Shown here in pieces: positions 34,086 to 46,970 of a stretch of 64,000 bases of DNA. Origin of the DNA: Adiantum capillus-veneris (Eukaryota; Streptophyta; Polypodiopsida; Polypodiales; Pteridaceae); the NCBI GenBank assembly GCA_014529385.2, contig CM043942.1, forward strand, positions 33,957,969 to 34,021,968. Reading direction: 5' to 3'. Made by a program: the position numbers and the translations under genes. Every line of letters starts with the position of its first letter. Positions within the stretch are counted from its first letter, which is position 1. The notes beneath the pieces were generated by a model. That model saw only the letters and a list, made by a program, of their open reading frames with translations. It had not been told where the DNA came from and made no database searches.

Positions 34086-35024
34086 TGTTGCGGGAGCGAA
34101 TCACACCACCCATAAAGTGCATGCAACACAACCTAGATCAACATAATTCAATTTCGGACACAGATGGCATGATAGGTACATGGAGGAAATCTCTTTAGCT
34201 TGTCAAGCTGAGACCATCCTACACAAACAACACTCTGGAAGTCCAACTAAACCACAATCTAGAATCTCACTGCTCTCAACTACACCACCTACCCACATAC
34301 ACACAACGAAAGGAGACCCATCAAATCAATTTAGAATCGTATGAAACTTAAGGAACACCATCCCCTCACTAGGATACACCTGTTCGAACACCTCTACACT
34401 CAAAACCTTCGCTCTAAACCCATCTGCAAAAAACGTGTAGTATAAAGACAACAAATTTTTGAAATGCCGGAAACTAAAATCTATGAGGACCTATGCGCAG
34501 CTTATGTCGCTAAGATTCTAACGACTACTTGCAAGCAGGAAAAAGACATCCTTTTATATACTTACATCCGCAAATAGCTCGTAGATGCACGAGCATGTTC
34601 GCTCCATTCCACGAGGAATGCTTAGCGTTGTTTTGTATCTCTTGCCGAGGCTAGCGCGATGGTGTAGTCGGATCTCCCATGCAATGAGCGAGTGGGGAGT
34701 TGCGTCAGGATGAAGCTCACGCTCTCTCTCTTTGTCTCTCACACACAATCAACGACAACTTAAAACTATGATTATGATGAAGTGTATTTACAAAAGTGAC
34801 CTAGGTACCTTATATACTAAGGCTACCTTAGGTTAACCAAAAATAGAGTTTGAGGGGTCAAATGACTTGGTATATACAATCTGGAAGTGCCATTGCACCC
34901 CAGCTTTTGCAACTAGACTAACTACTTTACTAATGATGTTTATAACCATAATCCTCAACATTCCATAACGCTTAGAAAATAAGGCTTTGTTGAGCTATGT
35001 CGTGCTGTTGACCCAACGTCAACA
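34086..35024 (-). repeat. LTR 2 of array G
   Basis: TGTTGCGGGAGCG at 34086 to CAACA at 35024; a clear homologue of LTR 1 throughout. Confidence 0.8.
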
Positions 35025-35915
35025 CTCCCCCCCTTCGAATTCATGTCGTCCTTGACATGACCTGGTTGTCAATGTCGATGCGATCTTTGCTGATGTAAAG
35101 AAAGTATAGGTTGTAGCCTTTGCACAAGCTTGTCTTGTTCGTCCAATATCAAACGTACACAGTCTTCACATGATCAAGAAAATCATAATTGAGGTCGAAC
35201 TTTATGTCCTTCACATCCATGAAACGATCCAGTGAATCTGCCAAGTTTGAATATTTCTCATTCTCAGAAACAACTTCTGCAATCTGTAGAATTGAATGAT
35301 TGGCTTTCAGATCTTGTGAACCATTGGAAACTTTATAAGAATTCTATAGAAATTGTTTGGCAAAACCTTCAACTTCTTTAGGCCAAGTTGCACAACAATA
35401 CAAGGTCTATCTGTGAGGCTAGATCTGGGAGATAAATATTTTGACTTGAGGTTCAAAACCCATGTCCACCAACATTCATTTGCTTAATCAAGGACAAGAT
35501 ATGTAACCTTGCGAAGGATGGTTTGTCTACAAGTTGTGTCTGCACTTCTTTGTTGGTGACTTCTTTGTTCCTGCATCAAGATGATCAAGTGGCATTTGCC
35601 ACTATTAGCTTTTTTGCGCTTTGTAAATCATTATACTGCTTCTACTTGCTACATGACTTAATTAAATCTTGACAAACCCCAGTTAATTCCCCAAGTTAGC
35701 AACTTGCTTCAAAAGGGCTTTATATGAGATTATTCGCTATAGATGACCATATATGAGCTATCATAGTCCATTTCTCCCCAAAATTCATATACATGATGTA
35801 CAGGGTATGTAGATGGCTATCATGGCGTCAAATTTGAATAATTTGCACCTTTGGCTAGGGGTTAAACTCTTCTTTTTTTTTTGAACCCTTAGCTTTTATT
35901 CCTAGCCTCCCGACA
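35025..35915 (-). other. Internal region 2 of array G, third LTR missing
   Basis: Matches internal region 1 up to AGCCTC(T/C). The primer site and any further LTR are absent, so the array is cut here. Confidence 0.7.
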
Positions 35916-37235
35916 AAAATAATCTTGATTTGGACTTGCATTTGGATTTCTAAGCTTATTTTTTTGAATTTCAATCTTGAGAATGACTGATGGGAATCTA
36001 TGGCACCTTTTGGCTACCAAACACATGGAGAACCAATGATGATGACCAAAATTGGGTTTAATGTTGGTTGCTCCTATAGACATTTATCGTGATAGATGAC
36101 TGAACTGTCGTTTTTGCCCCCTTTGTTCTTGTCAATATTGTTAGTCCCTTTTGCTTGTTAGGCTTCATTAAGTCACATACAAGATAGAAGATTACAGTAT
36201 AAAGATCTACTTCCTGTATATGGCCTTGTCATCGCGTGAAGTGTCTGATGAAAAATTTACACTTGATGGGTGCTTTCATTTAGTCGCATCACCCACATCG
36301 TTTGTCCTTCTAGTCTATCCCGAAGTTTGATGACCATTCTTAGTCATTTTTGGCCTCATGTTGTTGTTGAAGGCTGATCGGCATTCTTTCGTACCTCTAA
36401 CATTCTAGCCTTGTGCATATGGCTTTTGAGACATACGTCATAAAGTGTCGTCATTTTTTTGTACCTGCTTCTCTTTGTATTGCTTAGGCATCTCTTCAAT
36501 CTATTCTTCATCTGGATTATGGATTTTTTAAAATTTTTTTCTCAAGAAAGTGTAACGTTTAATGGCCTAGTAACTTATGTGTAGCGGAAAATACCATGAA
36601 CATAGTGAGCATTTCATTAGAATAGATTCCTAAAGAGATTAACAAGAGTGCTTTGGTGGAGAAAGCAACTAAAAGCATAACACCTAGTTAGATAGCATGA
36701 ACAATACTTCAAAAGAGAGAGAAATTAAGCAATTGACAACATTTGAGGACTGGATTTGCATGGAGCCGGTGCCCCCTCCAAAAGGCTTTGTATTATGATT
36801 TTTCCCATCAAGAGAGACATTATACAATACAATTTATCGTGTTCCCTTCAATACTAGCTAGTGCTGGTGAGAGCTAGTGGGGTATGAAAGTAGATTGAGA
36901 GGAAGAAGGAGTATTCTTACGAGAAAGATGTACATCTCCTCACATAATCACTCATATTAGCATAGCTTAGCTTAGTAATTAGCATGGTAGAGGAGATGAG
37001 CATGCAATGAAGCTTGGCTCTTGGTTGGATTTGCATCACAAATCCAAGAGTTGTTGGTGTAGGCCTTCCTTCTCACAAGATTGGAGTAGGTGATAAGCTT
37101 TCGATTAAAGCTTGAGAAGGAGAGAGAGTCTTCTTTACTTCACACATGAGCTAGTGTGAGTGTGTAGGTGATAATGCCTTTGAAAAATCAGCCCCCTCTC
37201 TCTCTCTTGGTCGACCCCTCTTGCTATTTTCTCTT
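35916..37235. other. Unassigned DNA
   Basis: No supported gene. No repeat structure was noticed. Confidence 0.4.
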
Positions 37236-37600
37236 GCTAGCATCCCATTGGACCTCCCCAGGCTTATAGCCAATGGTAATTAAGCAGCATAAGTGATAGC
37301 CTTCTGAGGTGTCCCCCTTTCCCCTTTTGTGAGAGATTTAGGTAATTATTTAATTCAACTAAACTCTCATTGGACCCCTTTGCCTCCTGGCCAATAGGAA
37401 TCAGGCAAGCCATTGGGTTGCAGAATGCTCATTGGTCCCCTTGGGAGACTGTCCAATAGTCTTCTAGAGAGCTTAATTCTTATTGGTTCTTTTATTAAGT
37501 GTTTTTAAATTAATTAAACTAGATTTACTCTAGCCTAATTCTCATTGGTCCACCTCCAAGGCCATCCAATAGGAATTGGGTACACCTTGTGGGCATCTGG
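37236..37600. repeat. Array of ATTGG...CCAAT pairs
   Basis: Four CTCATTGG(A/T)CC- or CCATTGGACC-type phrases, most followed 20-35 bp later by CCAAT(A/G)G, occur at about 37246, 37367, 37430 and 37540, plus a partial one at about 37480 (TTATTGGTTC). Each pair is an inverted ATTGG/CCAAT. Confidence 0.7.
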
Positions 37601-37647
37601 GCTAGGGAGCTAACATGTGTCCCTCATTCCCTTTGTGTAAAGGGAGC

Positions 37648-37694
<47 letters not shown>

Positions 37695-39335
37695 TTTCTC
37701 TCTCATCCCCTACTTGCAAGGGTCGCCCCCTCCTATGTAGGGATTGCTAAAGTCTTTTGGGACACACACAAAGCATCCAATTCCCCCAATGTTTGACCTT
37801 TGGACACAACCTTTGAATTTTGGAACCTTAGCATTTTGGAAGTCTTAACGGGCTGAACCTTAGGGTCTTTTAAGCCCATTGTTGCACATGGCCGTTTTAC
37901 AGATGCCCCCCCCCCCCCCCCCCCCCCCCTTGGATCCCTATTTTCCCTCCTCTGGATCCCTACTATGGCCGGTCTGCTAGCTTAACCAATATTCTAGCTT
38001 TTTCTCCCCTGGAACTTCCCCCTATTAAATGATCAGTTTAACATGAGAAAATCGTTTAGGAGAATTAGATATTGATTATTATGACAGAAAGTCTTAAAAA
38101 AACAACTAAGTAAAACCAAAAATCAGCTCAACTAAAAAAGAAAAATCATTCTAATAGAATTCTAAACACTATGTACACTGCACACATGTCCCTAGGGACT
38201 CATATATGGCTTTTGTCCACGTACTTCTCTTGTAACGCTATTATGAGGGCATATGCTCTGAATTTTGTCAAAAAATGTCACAATTGAACCCATAAATTCA
38301 ATACAAGTCACAAAACATTGCCCTCTAATATTCATAATATTAGGTCCGCATTTAGAATGCCCCCCCCCCCCCCCCCCCCCCTCCTATTTGGAGTCCTCCT
38401 TGACGATAGGGCATCACCAAGGGTATGTGTTGTGCTTGGCAATCAAAAAATGTGTCTATGTAGGCCTTGTAATGCAGCCCTATTATGCATACACAATCAA
38501 TGCTTGGAAACGATTTCTATTGTGCAAGATGTGGGGTATAAGCAATTTGCTTATTTGCATTTGCTAGTGAAGCTTCCTACTCTAAGCAATGTGATATTTT
38601 TTGAAGACTTTTGTGTCGTTTTCTTGATTGAGGTTATAGAGCTTTTTTGAAGGATTACTTATCTGTTTGATGCTTCTTTGGAATCCAGTTTAGCCTTGTG
38701 GTTGGTTTTTGTATTTGGCATTGTTTCTTAGAGTGGGTTCTCCTCTAACTGTACTGTAACCAAAAGAGGAATTGAAAGAATTCAAGTGGCGGTGCAGTAA
38801 CAATAGTTTTATTGGTTTCCTTTGGGACCCACTTCTTTGTGATTGATGGTTGTTTTGTTGATGTTGGTCGTTTGGAATCCCATACTTGTCCCTACTTTGT
38901 TTGTGTTTGAAGAGACTTTTTTGGAATCCGTGACCTTGTATTTGTGTGAGTCTTCAACGGTCTTTGCTTCAGCTCTTGTACTCTTGGTTGGTGACGACGA
39001 GATTCAGACTTTGGTAATTGATACTTTGAGAGTTAACAATCTAACCATTTCATATTCCAAATGAACTCTTGACCTCTCAGTGTGCTTGAGTCAACTTCTT
39101 TGGAACCCAAATTTGTGTTGTGGAAGCTTGCAACTTTTGTCCATTTCGTACCTTCTTTCTTTAGGACAAGACGCAAGAGGTGAGGTTGTACCGGCCTCAT
39201 CACTCCATGTGTTTCTCTCATCTTTTGTCACTTCAAAGGCAATACCCTCTTTGGTTGTTATGATATATTTTAATTGGTACTAGCACTTGTTTATTAGATG
39301 CGTCCATCATTTGTGTGTATCTCATGTCTTTAGGC
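37601..39335. other. Unassigned DNA with (TG)n and two poly-C runs
   Basis: (TG)n about 37651-37692; poly-C about 37907-37929; poly-C about 38361-38382. Nothing else is supported. Confidence 0.5.
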
Positions 39336-40140
39336 AATTTAGCACCTACCAATGGAGGTTGTTGTCCAAAGACAAGCTGTGGCCTTGCAACTCCTAGTGG
39401 CCTTGCAACTCCTATTGGTCCCGACGCATTTCCCATAACGTATCTGGGTGGAGTAGATGCTATTGGAATAGGCTATACATGAGCATATTCCATGCCATAG
39501 TAACACTCTTCTCTTGTATGGTTTGTCCATTTTCTCTCAATTTGCACCACTTAAGCTCCCTTGGATTGGCAATTACAGAACGAGCTAACCTCTTGACCAT
39601 TTCGATTAAATTTTCTTGATCAATAGGTGCCGTTGGTTTTTCAATGGACTCACTTATATGTGAATCATTGTGCTGAGAGGATGTGTCGTCCTCTTGACTC
39701 TTACAATCCTTTTCTTTATATTTCTCACAATTATCCACCAAATAAAGAGCTTCTTTGATCAATTCGTTTAGCATCACGCTCCTTATCATATGCAGATCCT
39801 TTTGAAGACGTGCATGTCTCATTCCCTTGATAAAGATCAGCATTAATCGTGCTTCTATAGGTAGTTCCACTCTTGGACAAAACTTGACATATCTCTTGAG
39901 CTGTAATGCCGCTTTGTGTACTGATTCACTGTCTTTTTTTTGAATCTATGAATTTCTAAGACTGTATTGTGAGCTATGCCTTTTTGTGAGAATTCTTCGA
40001 TGAATTTCTCAAACAGCTCGTCTAGAGTCTCAATATCATGTCTTTCCACTTAGTCGAACCATGTAGCTGCGTCATCTCCCAGAGTCAGTCCAAATCCCGC
40101 AAACTGTGTCGCAAAATCCAAAACTTCCTCTGCTCTAATT
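39336..40140 (-). pseudogene. Ty3-type gag relic
   Basis: Two minus-strand pieces in different frames. One (40130-39855) has FAGFGLTLGDDAATWFD, a TAA, then VERHDIETLDELFEKFIEEF. The other (39870-39460) has LPIEARLMLIFIKGMRHARLQKDL, LIKEALYLVDNCEKY and an acidic tail. The W-F...L...F pattern after a GDDAATW motif is that of the retrotransposon Gag core, which packs RNA into particles. No CCHC knuckle or pol was found next to it. It differs from the gag of repeat R. About 39340-39460 may continue it. Confidence 0.6.
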
Positions 40141-40439
40141 ACTCTTCTGAAAGCCGTTACGTGATCTCTCAGATCTTTATCTTCGACGTATTTCTTGTTT
40201 ACCCATTTTTGGATTTAGGATGGTCTAACTCATCGATTGTCTACAAGCCTAACCATAGACTCTCCCAATCCTCCTCTTGCTTCAGGTCTTCTATCATGCC
40301 TACTTTCTTCTTCAAAGGGATTGGTTGTTCAGTTGGATATTGGTCCGTGAGAAGGCATGTCTGCCCTCTCTATGATCATTTCATCTCTCGTTATCGCTCT
40401 AGAATGGAATCCAGGTGGCTCCCTTTAATCTGATCAAAA

Positions 40440-43050
40440 ATTCGTAACCTACCTAACCATCTTATGCTTGTAGATGACTTCAATATGGCCACCTCTATAA
40501 AAGCTAGATGGAAGTCTATGGGATAGGTCATTCAAGCGAAGGAAAAGAAAATCTAGGAAGAGATGGCTATATGACAAGCATTCCCTGATGGATGCCTCAG
40601 AGTGGGCTAACAATAAATTGGCCAATTCTTTCAGATCTACAAGGTTGAGAAGATTTTGGCAATAAAATTGGTTTGGGAGCATTGGTTGGTGGTTAGCTGC
40701 AAAGTGGACTTATCTCTACTTCTATTGGACCACAAGCCGATGATTTTTTAGCTTCATAAAGGTGATCACAACTTCAAATTTGGTTGGCATCATCTTGATA
40801 GCTTTTTGTTTAGACCCCCTTCTGGTCAAGCAAAGGTTCAAAGCATTTTTAAGTATACCTTTTCTTCTCATGCTAATGCATTCACTGCATGGGATAAAGC
40901 TATTAAACAAACCCAATAAGCCCTAACTCAATTCAAGAATAAGGCCATAGAAGTGAGGTCTCATAGAAGAATGATGATTAGTGAGCAAATTGATTGCTTT
41001 GAGGCTATCCTAACTAACTCTTTCTCCCTTGAGCTCATATCTTTAAAAGAAAAATTGAGGAAGGAAGAGCTCCTAGAGGCCCAAGGTTCCCTTGCTTGGT
41101 CCATTTTGGGATGGGAAGATTGATAAACCCAACACTCATATGTTTTCATTGTTAAAGAAAAATAAGTGTAAGGATTTTATTCGTTTGCTGCGTAAGGAGG
41201 AAGATACATCTTGGATGCCATTATGTCTATTTGGGAGGGTATTGATTATGCTTAAGAGACAAACTAGGGCTTCATCTTCTTCAAGATTGATTTAAAAAAG
41301 GCATATGATAGAATAGAGTGGGATATGAGGCTTGGAAGGCTACTACAAGAATTTCTGTCAATGGGGCTTTGATTGAAGTCATCCCTCTGCACAAGTCTAT
41401 AAGACAGAGACGTCCTTTGTCCCCTTGTTCTATGCAATCTCATTTGATGTTTTGGGCAGGCTAGTTAAGGACATGCTTAATCTGGGAAAAACAAATTGCA
41501 TCTCTATTGAAGGGGCATTTGAACAACTTTGTCTTTAGAAATTTGCAAATGATACCAATGCATTGATGATAAACAATAGTCAGTCATTTGGAATTTTTTG
41601 GGAGTGCCATAACCTCCTTTTTCCTGTAAGTAGTTCAAGAATTAACCATTCTAAAATAGGCTATAGAGTTTCTAAAGATACCCGTCGAATTATAGTGTCT
41701 CAAGATGGTTGCAAACCTATTCTAGATAGGAAAATTTTTAGATTGCTTAGAATCCCTATGCAGTTTAATGTATCCTTCAACCAGAGGTGAAAGTGGGTCT
41801 TAGGAAAATTGAGGAAGAGATTATTTTCCTGGTAGAATCACCAACCTAACCTTTTTGCAAGGGTATTTGTCTTAAATCACTATATACTTTTTTTTCCTTG
41901 TTTATGTTCTAGCTGGTTGGCAGCCACCACAATATCAACTGAACAAAATCTTTACAACGGCAAGAATATTTATTTGGTGCTACATTGAATTTGATGGAGA
42001 GTTCCCAAAGTGGCATGACAATCATGTTGTAAGGTCAAAGATCTTAGAGGCTTGGGAATTTTGAATATTCAACACCTATCCAACATGTTATAAGAAAAAG
42101 GAGTTTGAGAGCCTCCACTTCGTCAAATTTCTAGGCATTGCTGATTAAAAGAAATATCTAGAGTTTCCATATGAAGGAATACAAAGTTTGGAATGGACTA
42201 AACTTTGAAGAATTGGTGGTTCCCAATGCTGGCATCATCCCTAGGGGTTCTGACCTTGTGTGCAAATCTTGGAACAACAAAAATGTTGAATGGACTCCTC
42301 CCATGAAATGGTCTTCCTAGAGTCCATTTTGGATGCAAGACTCTATATGGTTTGGATGGCAAGCAAAGTTCAATGGTTGGAGCTTATCCAAAAGGGACCA
42401 TAAATGTTTTAAAGCACGATTGAGGTGTTGGAAGGATGTTTACAAAGAGGGGGACTTGGCTCTCCAAAAACCACCTCTTACACTAGTTTCATATTTCTCA
42501 AGGGTGTGTTGGCCTGGTCTTTACAATGCTACTTCAGGGGTAGCTCCTTCTCTCTATCTAAGGTCTGTAGAAATATCTATGAATGCAAAGGGAACCTTGG
42601 AAAATGGAATGTCAGCTGGTCTCAAAGATTAACAAAAGGTGGGGCGTTTGTTCGAATGATAAACAATGGAGCAACAAATTTCAATGTATTTTGGCATTTT
42701 CACTCTCCATTAAGCATAGTTGCTTGTTGTGGCTCATATTGCACCTGGCGTCTAGATAGCTTCAAAGGCTAAAGCCATTCGTGTATCTGATGAAAGATGA
42801 AAATTTTATGAGGAAAATTTGTTTTAGGTCTATTCATGAAATGTAAATATAGAACCCTTTTCAAAAGCGAAGTTCAATTGGAATGCTCTATTGAGAGTTC
42901 AAAGTTAACCTAGAGGTCTATCATAATTGGTGATGCAGTTTCACCAAATATCCCTCTTTGGACTTGTTTGAGAGGAGCCCTTTTGGAAAATTCGGATTGA
43001 AAGTAACAAAGAAATTTTTAAAGCTCCTTTTGCATCATGGATTTGTAGTG
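40440..43050 (+). pseudogene. LINE ORF2 relic (late endonuclease to zinc-finger region)
   Basis: It begins with a DDFNMA-type endonuclease motif at about 40470. A linker follows (HRRMMISEQIDCFEAILTNSF, SLAWSILGWED), then RYILDAIMSIWEGID and motif A FFKIDLKKAYDRIEWDM at about 41275-41320. Motif C reads FANDTNAL (about 41541), with the first Asp of FADD replaced by Asn. The C-terminal region runs to about 43000. Many stops and shifts. It is of the same family as the LINE part of repeat R, and unlike the 10.5-kb LINE. Confidence 0.8.
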
Positions 43051-43059
43051 AATAGAAAT

Positions 43060-43200
43060 TAGAGCTAGCTTGGTTGGTTGAGTTTTTTTATCTTTCATGA
43101 CCCACGTCATGGGTTCAAAGGTGGCCAAGCGACCCTGTGCACTCATAAGGATGTTTATATTGATTCGCACGGGATGTGTGTAATTTACCAAAAGAAATAA
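43060..43200 (+). mobile_element. Possible tRNA-derived SINE
   Basis: TAGCTTGGTTGGTTGAG at about 43065-43081 resembles a Pol III A box, and GGGTTCAAAGG at 43111-43121 a B box, with a tRNA-like CATGACCC...CATGGGTTC between them. The tail is AT-rich. A short imperfect GAAATTAGAG / AAATTTAGAG may be the TSD. It lies at the end of the LINE relic. Confidence 0.4.
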
Positions 43201-43239
43201 ATTTAGAGAGTCATAATGTCAATTTATAATAGAGCAATG

Positions 43240-43274
<35 letters not shown>

Positions 43275-44139
43275 AAAAGTGAGAATGCTATCTTTCCTCG
43301 AGCTAAATGTATTGTAGATGGAGCAATTAGGTAGTATTATGGTATACAACAAGCAAGGAGGCATCAAGGCTTTGCAAGAGATCTGGCCTCCATTACATTT
43401 CTCACAGCGTTTGGTTTTTAGGCATTACTAGTATAGTGGCGCTTCCTTTGAAGACGACGTGTCGTAAAGGAAAGTCTTAAAACACTTTTTAAGAGATCTG
43501 GCCTCCATCATGTTTCTTGTAGCGTTTGGTATTTAGAAATTATATAATGCAGCATATTGTACTTTTTACCATTTGACTACTTTGGACAATTCAAAATTCA
43601 ATTTAAAAGTAAGGCTTAGCCCCTTTTCCATCTTCTCTAGCAAGGCATCCTCTCTATGTCACATTGGGGCAGGCATTGGTTGGCCATCCTGAGGTGGAGG
43701 GCAACCATTTGCCAAGCCAAAGGTGCAACATGGCCTCGCACCCTTGTTAGAGTGGTGGACAAACCCCCATGGCCATCTTTTCCCAACGATGGCCTCTGCT
43801 AAATAGTAATGCATAAAAACTTTCTATAGGTGTTGATCTTTGGTAGCTAGCACGGAACGTGGAGGCCCTACCACTTGGCTATCTCACAGACTCATTGAAA
43901 CTACCTCCACTTGGGCCTAAGTAGAACTGGGGAGTTGTGCGCACTGAGATCAAGACTTCTACAATGACTTGTAGCACCACAACAGGAAGATGCTGGAGAA
44001 TTGAGCCCACAAAGAGATATGATCTTATTTCTTTTTTACGTGTAGGTGCCTTAGTTTCTATATAAATAAAGCATATCTCATATGGTGCATTGAGATGAGT
44101 TTCACAAGTGAAATAACCCAAAAAAACAAGGTGAAAGTT
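43201..44139. other. Unassigned DNA with (GT)n
   Basis: (GT)n about 43244-43272; no supported gene. Confidence 0.4.
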
Positions 44140-44915
44140 CACTATGGCCTACATAATGCTACTAGAAGAATTTAATAACAAGAAAGTGACAATGATTTTT
44201 TTAAATGTTTGTTATTATTTTTTGAAAAAAGTGTAACAATAAAATTTTTAAACTACAATATACTTTAAAAACATAAAAAATAATGTTTAAGAAACCACTT
44301 GGAAGCATTGTAACAAATTGAGCGAGAGGAACATAAAGATTGTGTGTGATCCAATATTTAATGGTACTCTTTAAAGAGAGAGGTACGCACATGTCAACAC
44401 CTGTCACAAAGACATAAAAGAAATATTAAAAAATAAAGTTTTTTCCACGTGGCACTAATCTGTAAGCTTTATCCAATGGTCCACAATTGCACAAACAATC
44501 CAACATTTTACTAAAGACTCCTTATGTAGTCCAAAGGCATCCATGTGTTTCAACAAGGTGAAAACTCCCTATGACCTATGACTTGCGTGAAGCTATTGAG
44601 AGAAATTTAATAATAAGAGGATTCTTTGTGAGAAGGAAAAAAACAAGAAAGTGACTAATATTTTAAGACATTTGTTATCACAATTAAACGTTATCTTTTT
44701 TGAAAGCAATTGTAATGATGAACTATTTACATTACAATGTATTTCAAAATCGTATAAAAAGTTGAATGCACAAACGCTTCTAAGCATTGTAACAAATTGA
44801 GAAAAGATAGGTGAAAAAAGATGAAAAGGTTGTGTGTGACCCCATTTATCAATGCTCAATGATGATCTTTTAAGAGAAAGGTACATAAATGTCAACACAA
44901 TAAAAAACAAGTGAA
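44140..44915. repeat. Diverged direct duplication
   Basis: About 44160-44420 and 44585-44915 share AAGCATTGTAACAAATTGAG, TTGTGTGTGA(T/C)CC and (C/A)ATGTCAACAC in the same order. No coding frame supported. Confidence 0.6.
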
Positions 44916-45185
44916 AGGGTCACGGTGGCTAACTAAAACAATAAGAAGTGATAAAATCATTAGGTTGATTTTAATTTGGAATCTCAGTGTTTGGGAAAGG
45001 ATTGCCTCAACTTACCCTCGAGCTTGTTGAACATCGAGACTAGCCAATTGCAAACCATGGTAAAGGGAAGAAAAATCGATCAAAATTTCTACTTGTATTT
45101 TCGGTTTGCTTTTTTGCAAGGAGGAAACTCGACGGATGACTCCTAAATAAAAGAGACTTTCTTGAACACATAGTGGAATCAAGCT
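44916..45185. other. Unassigned DNA
   Basis: Nothing recognised. Confidence 0.35.
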
Positions 45186-45331
45186 ATAAAATGCAAGAAA
45201 AGTCAGTCCTGTAAGGTTGTGAAATGAAAGATGAAATTAAAAAACTATAATATGTGTGTGTATAGAATTTATTCGAATTATGCAAGGTAAAGCTTCACTT
45301 TAGCATTCTAAAACAATAGAATGCAAGAAAA

Positions 45332-45429
<98 letters not shown>

Positions 45430-45733
45430 TACTAAATTATGCGAAGTGAAGCTTCACTTCAGCATCTTGAAACAGTAGAATGCAAGAAAAGTAAAAACAT
45501 GTAAGGATGTGAAATGAAAGGCGAAATAAAAGGATCCATTTGATATTTAAAACCAAAATAACAAAGTTAAGGCAAGCCTCATTAATCATTGAAAAAATTG
45601 AAAGTATGCCTGACTCAACTCTCCTCTAAGGCTTCTTTCAGAAAGGCAACAAGCTGCAGTCTTCAAAAGGCTAAAACTCTCACGTAAGGCTTCTTTTAGA
45701 AAGCCAACAAGCTGCAGTCTTCAAAAGGCTAAA
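45186..45733. repeat. Tandem units around (TA)n(TG)n and a 58-bp tandem duplication
   Basis: AATGCAAGAAAAGT recurs at about 45190, 45318 and 45478, each followed by related sequence; (TA)n(TG)n at about 45333-45421 lies in the second unit. The palindrome GAAGTGAAGCTTCACTTC is at 45447-45464. A 58-bp unit starting TAAGGCTTCTTT is repeated at 45627 and 45685. Confidence 0.75.
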
Positions 45734-46970
45734 AGGTGACTGAGGGGTCATGAGAGTTAAAAATCTATTTGCCAATCAAACATAGAAGAAACTGCCCCGT
45801 GCCCCAGGGAGAGGCCAAAATCCCCCCCCCCCCCCCCCTTCCTCTTATAATAGTATAGAATATCTATATTATAAATGTTATGGTCTCACACAACATTTCA
45901 AGAGCAGTTTTGATTGGTTAATCACTTTTGCCTTCTCCTAATATAAAGAAAATGTGTAATTATTTGTTTCATCACACTAAAATTATAAGCAAGAGACATG
46001 ACTACTGCGTAATATGATTTATTTATTTATTGTGCAAAACTCACATATAGGTCACATATGTAATATGATTTTCTTAATTCAACTAATTGTACTAAAGTGC
46101 AATCGGACTCGGCTCTTATTGCCAATCTGAGGATGCGCCCCCACCACCTATCCGGTGCGTGTCAATTGTGCCGATGTGCCAGCTGCCTACCCATCACTTG
46201 TTGCACCTTTTTCCTCTCTAACCAAAGGTATTCACCTTAATGAAGTTCAATTCCAAGACCTACCCATATATCTCTTAATTCTATGTGTGTCGTTTTCATT
46301 GAGTTTTAAAGCAACATATAGTTGGGCATTGAAAATGTTTAAAACCACCAACATCCTCACTAAACAAGTGGAGTGCTTGATTCAAAAAGGGTCATTGATA
46401 TAATTGGCATGGGACATGGATATACCACCACGGATGCTTTCTAAATAGCCATGCTACTCTTTTTTCTGTCATACTCACAATTGTGAGTGGAAGCGTTGAA
46501 TGCAGTAGATTAATATACCATCCTACTGTTCACATGATTAAATTTTAAAAAACAAAAATTTATACATTCTTGGGTTAGGGGTGTAATAAAAATCAAAACT
46601 TTGTTTTTTCCATCACTTGGGGAGAGCATCATGTTGGCCAGTAGCTCCTCGATTTGAGCCACCTCATACTAAAACAAGGCTCGGTCTTCATAGGTATCAC
46701 ATTCTCGTTTGTATTTGTGAGATCTTTTATTTTGGCCAAACTCAGAATGGTGTATGAAATGTATTAACAAAACCAAGAAATTACAAATTCAACTCATGCT
46801 CATGCCGAGTCATGACGTCTCCGAGCAACCCTAGAACATCTCGTATTTGTGAGATAATTTAAACTTGTTCTCTTGAAAAGACCATAGATTATAATTAGAC
46901 AATTATTGGAATTTGAGGAATCTTTCCCTTGAATATTTAAGAAGACCCCTCTCTTTATTTCTTTATTATG
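45734..46970. other. Unassigned DNA with a poly-C run
   Basis: Poly-C about 45823-45838. An 82-codon open frame at 46155-46403 (plus) has no recognised motif and no conserved context; not annotated as a gene. Confidence 0.4.

Larger units (their letters stand above)
32254..35915 (-). mobile_element. Non-coding LTR element array G (LTR-internal-LTR-internal)
   Basis: Two units of about 1.83 kb lie head to tail: 32254-34085 and 34086-about 35915. In each, an LTR of about 0.95 kb is followed (plus direction) by a polypurine tract and about 0.86 kb of non-coding internal DNA. The first internal region ends in a tRNA-type primer site that abuts the second LTR; the second ends just before the primer site. 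No gag or pol is present, so the element is of the LARD/TRIM type. The arrangement is expected after recombination between LTRs of adjacent or sister copies. Confidence 0.75.

Noticed and set aside
43060-43135. True tRNA gene
   Set aside because: No acceptor-stem pairing or proper anticodon arm can be drawn, so only a SINE-type relic is considered.
46155-46403. 82-codon ORF as a host gene
   Set aside because: No motif, promoter or conserved neighbour; this length is expected by chance.
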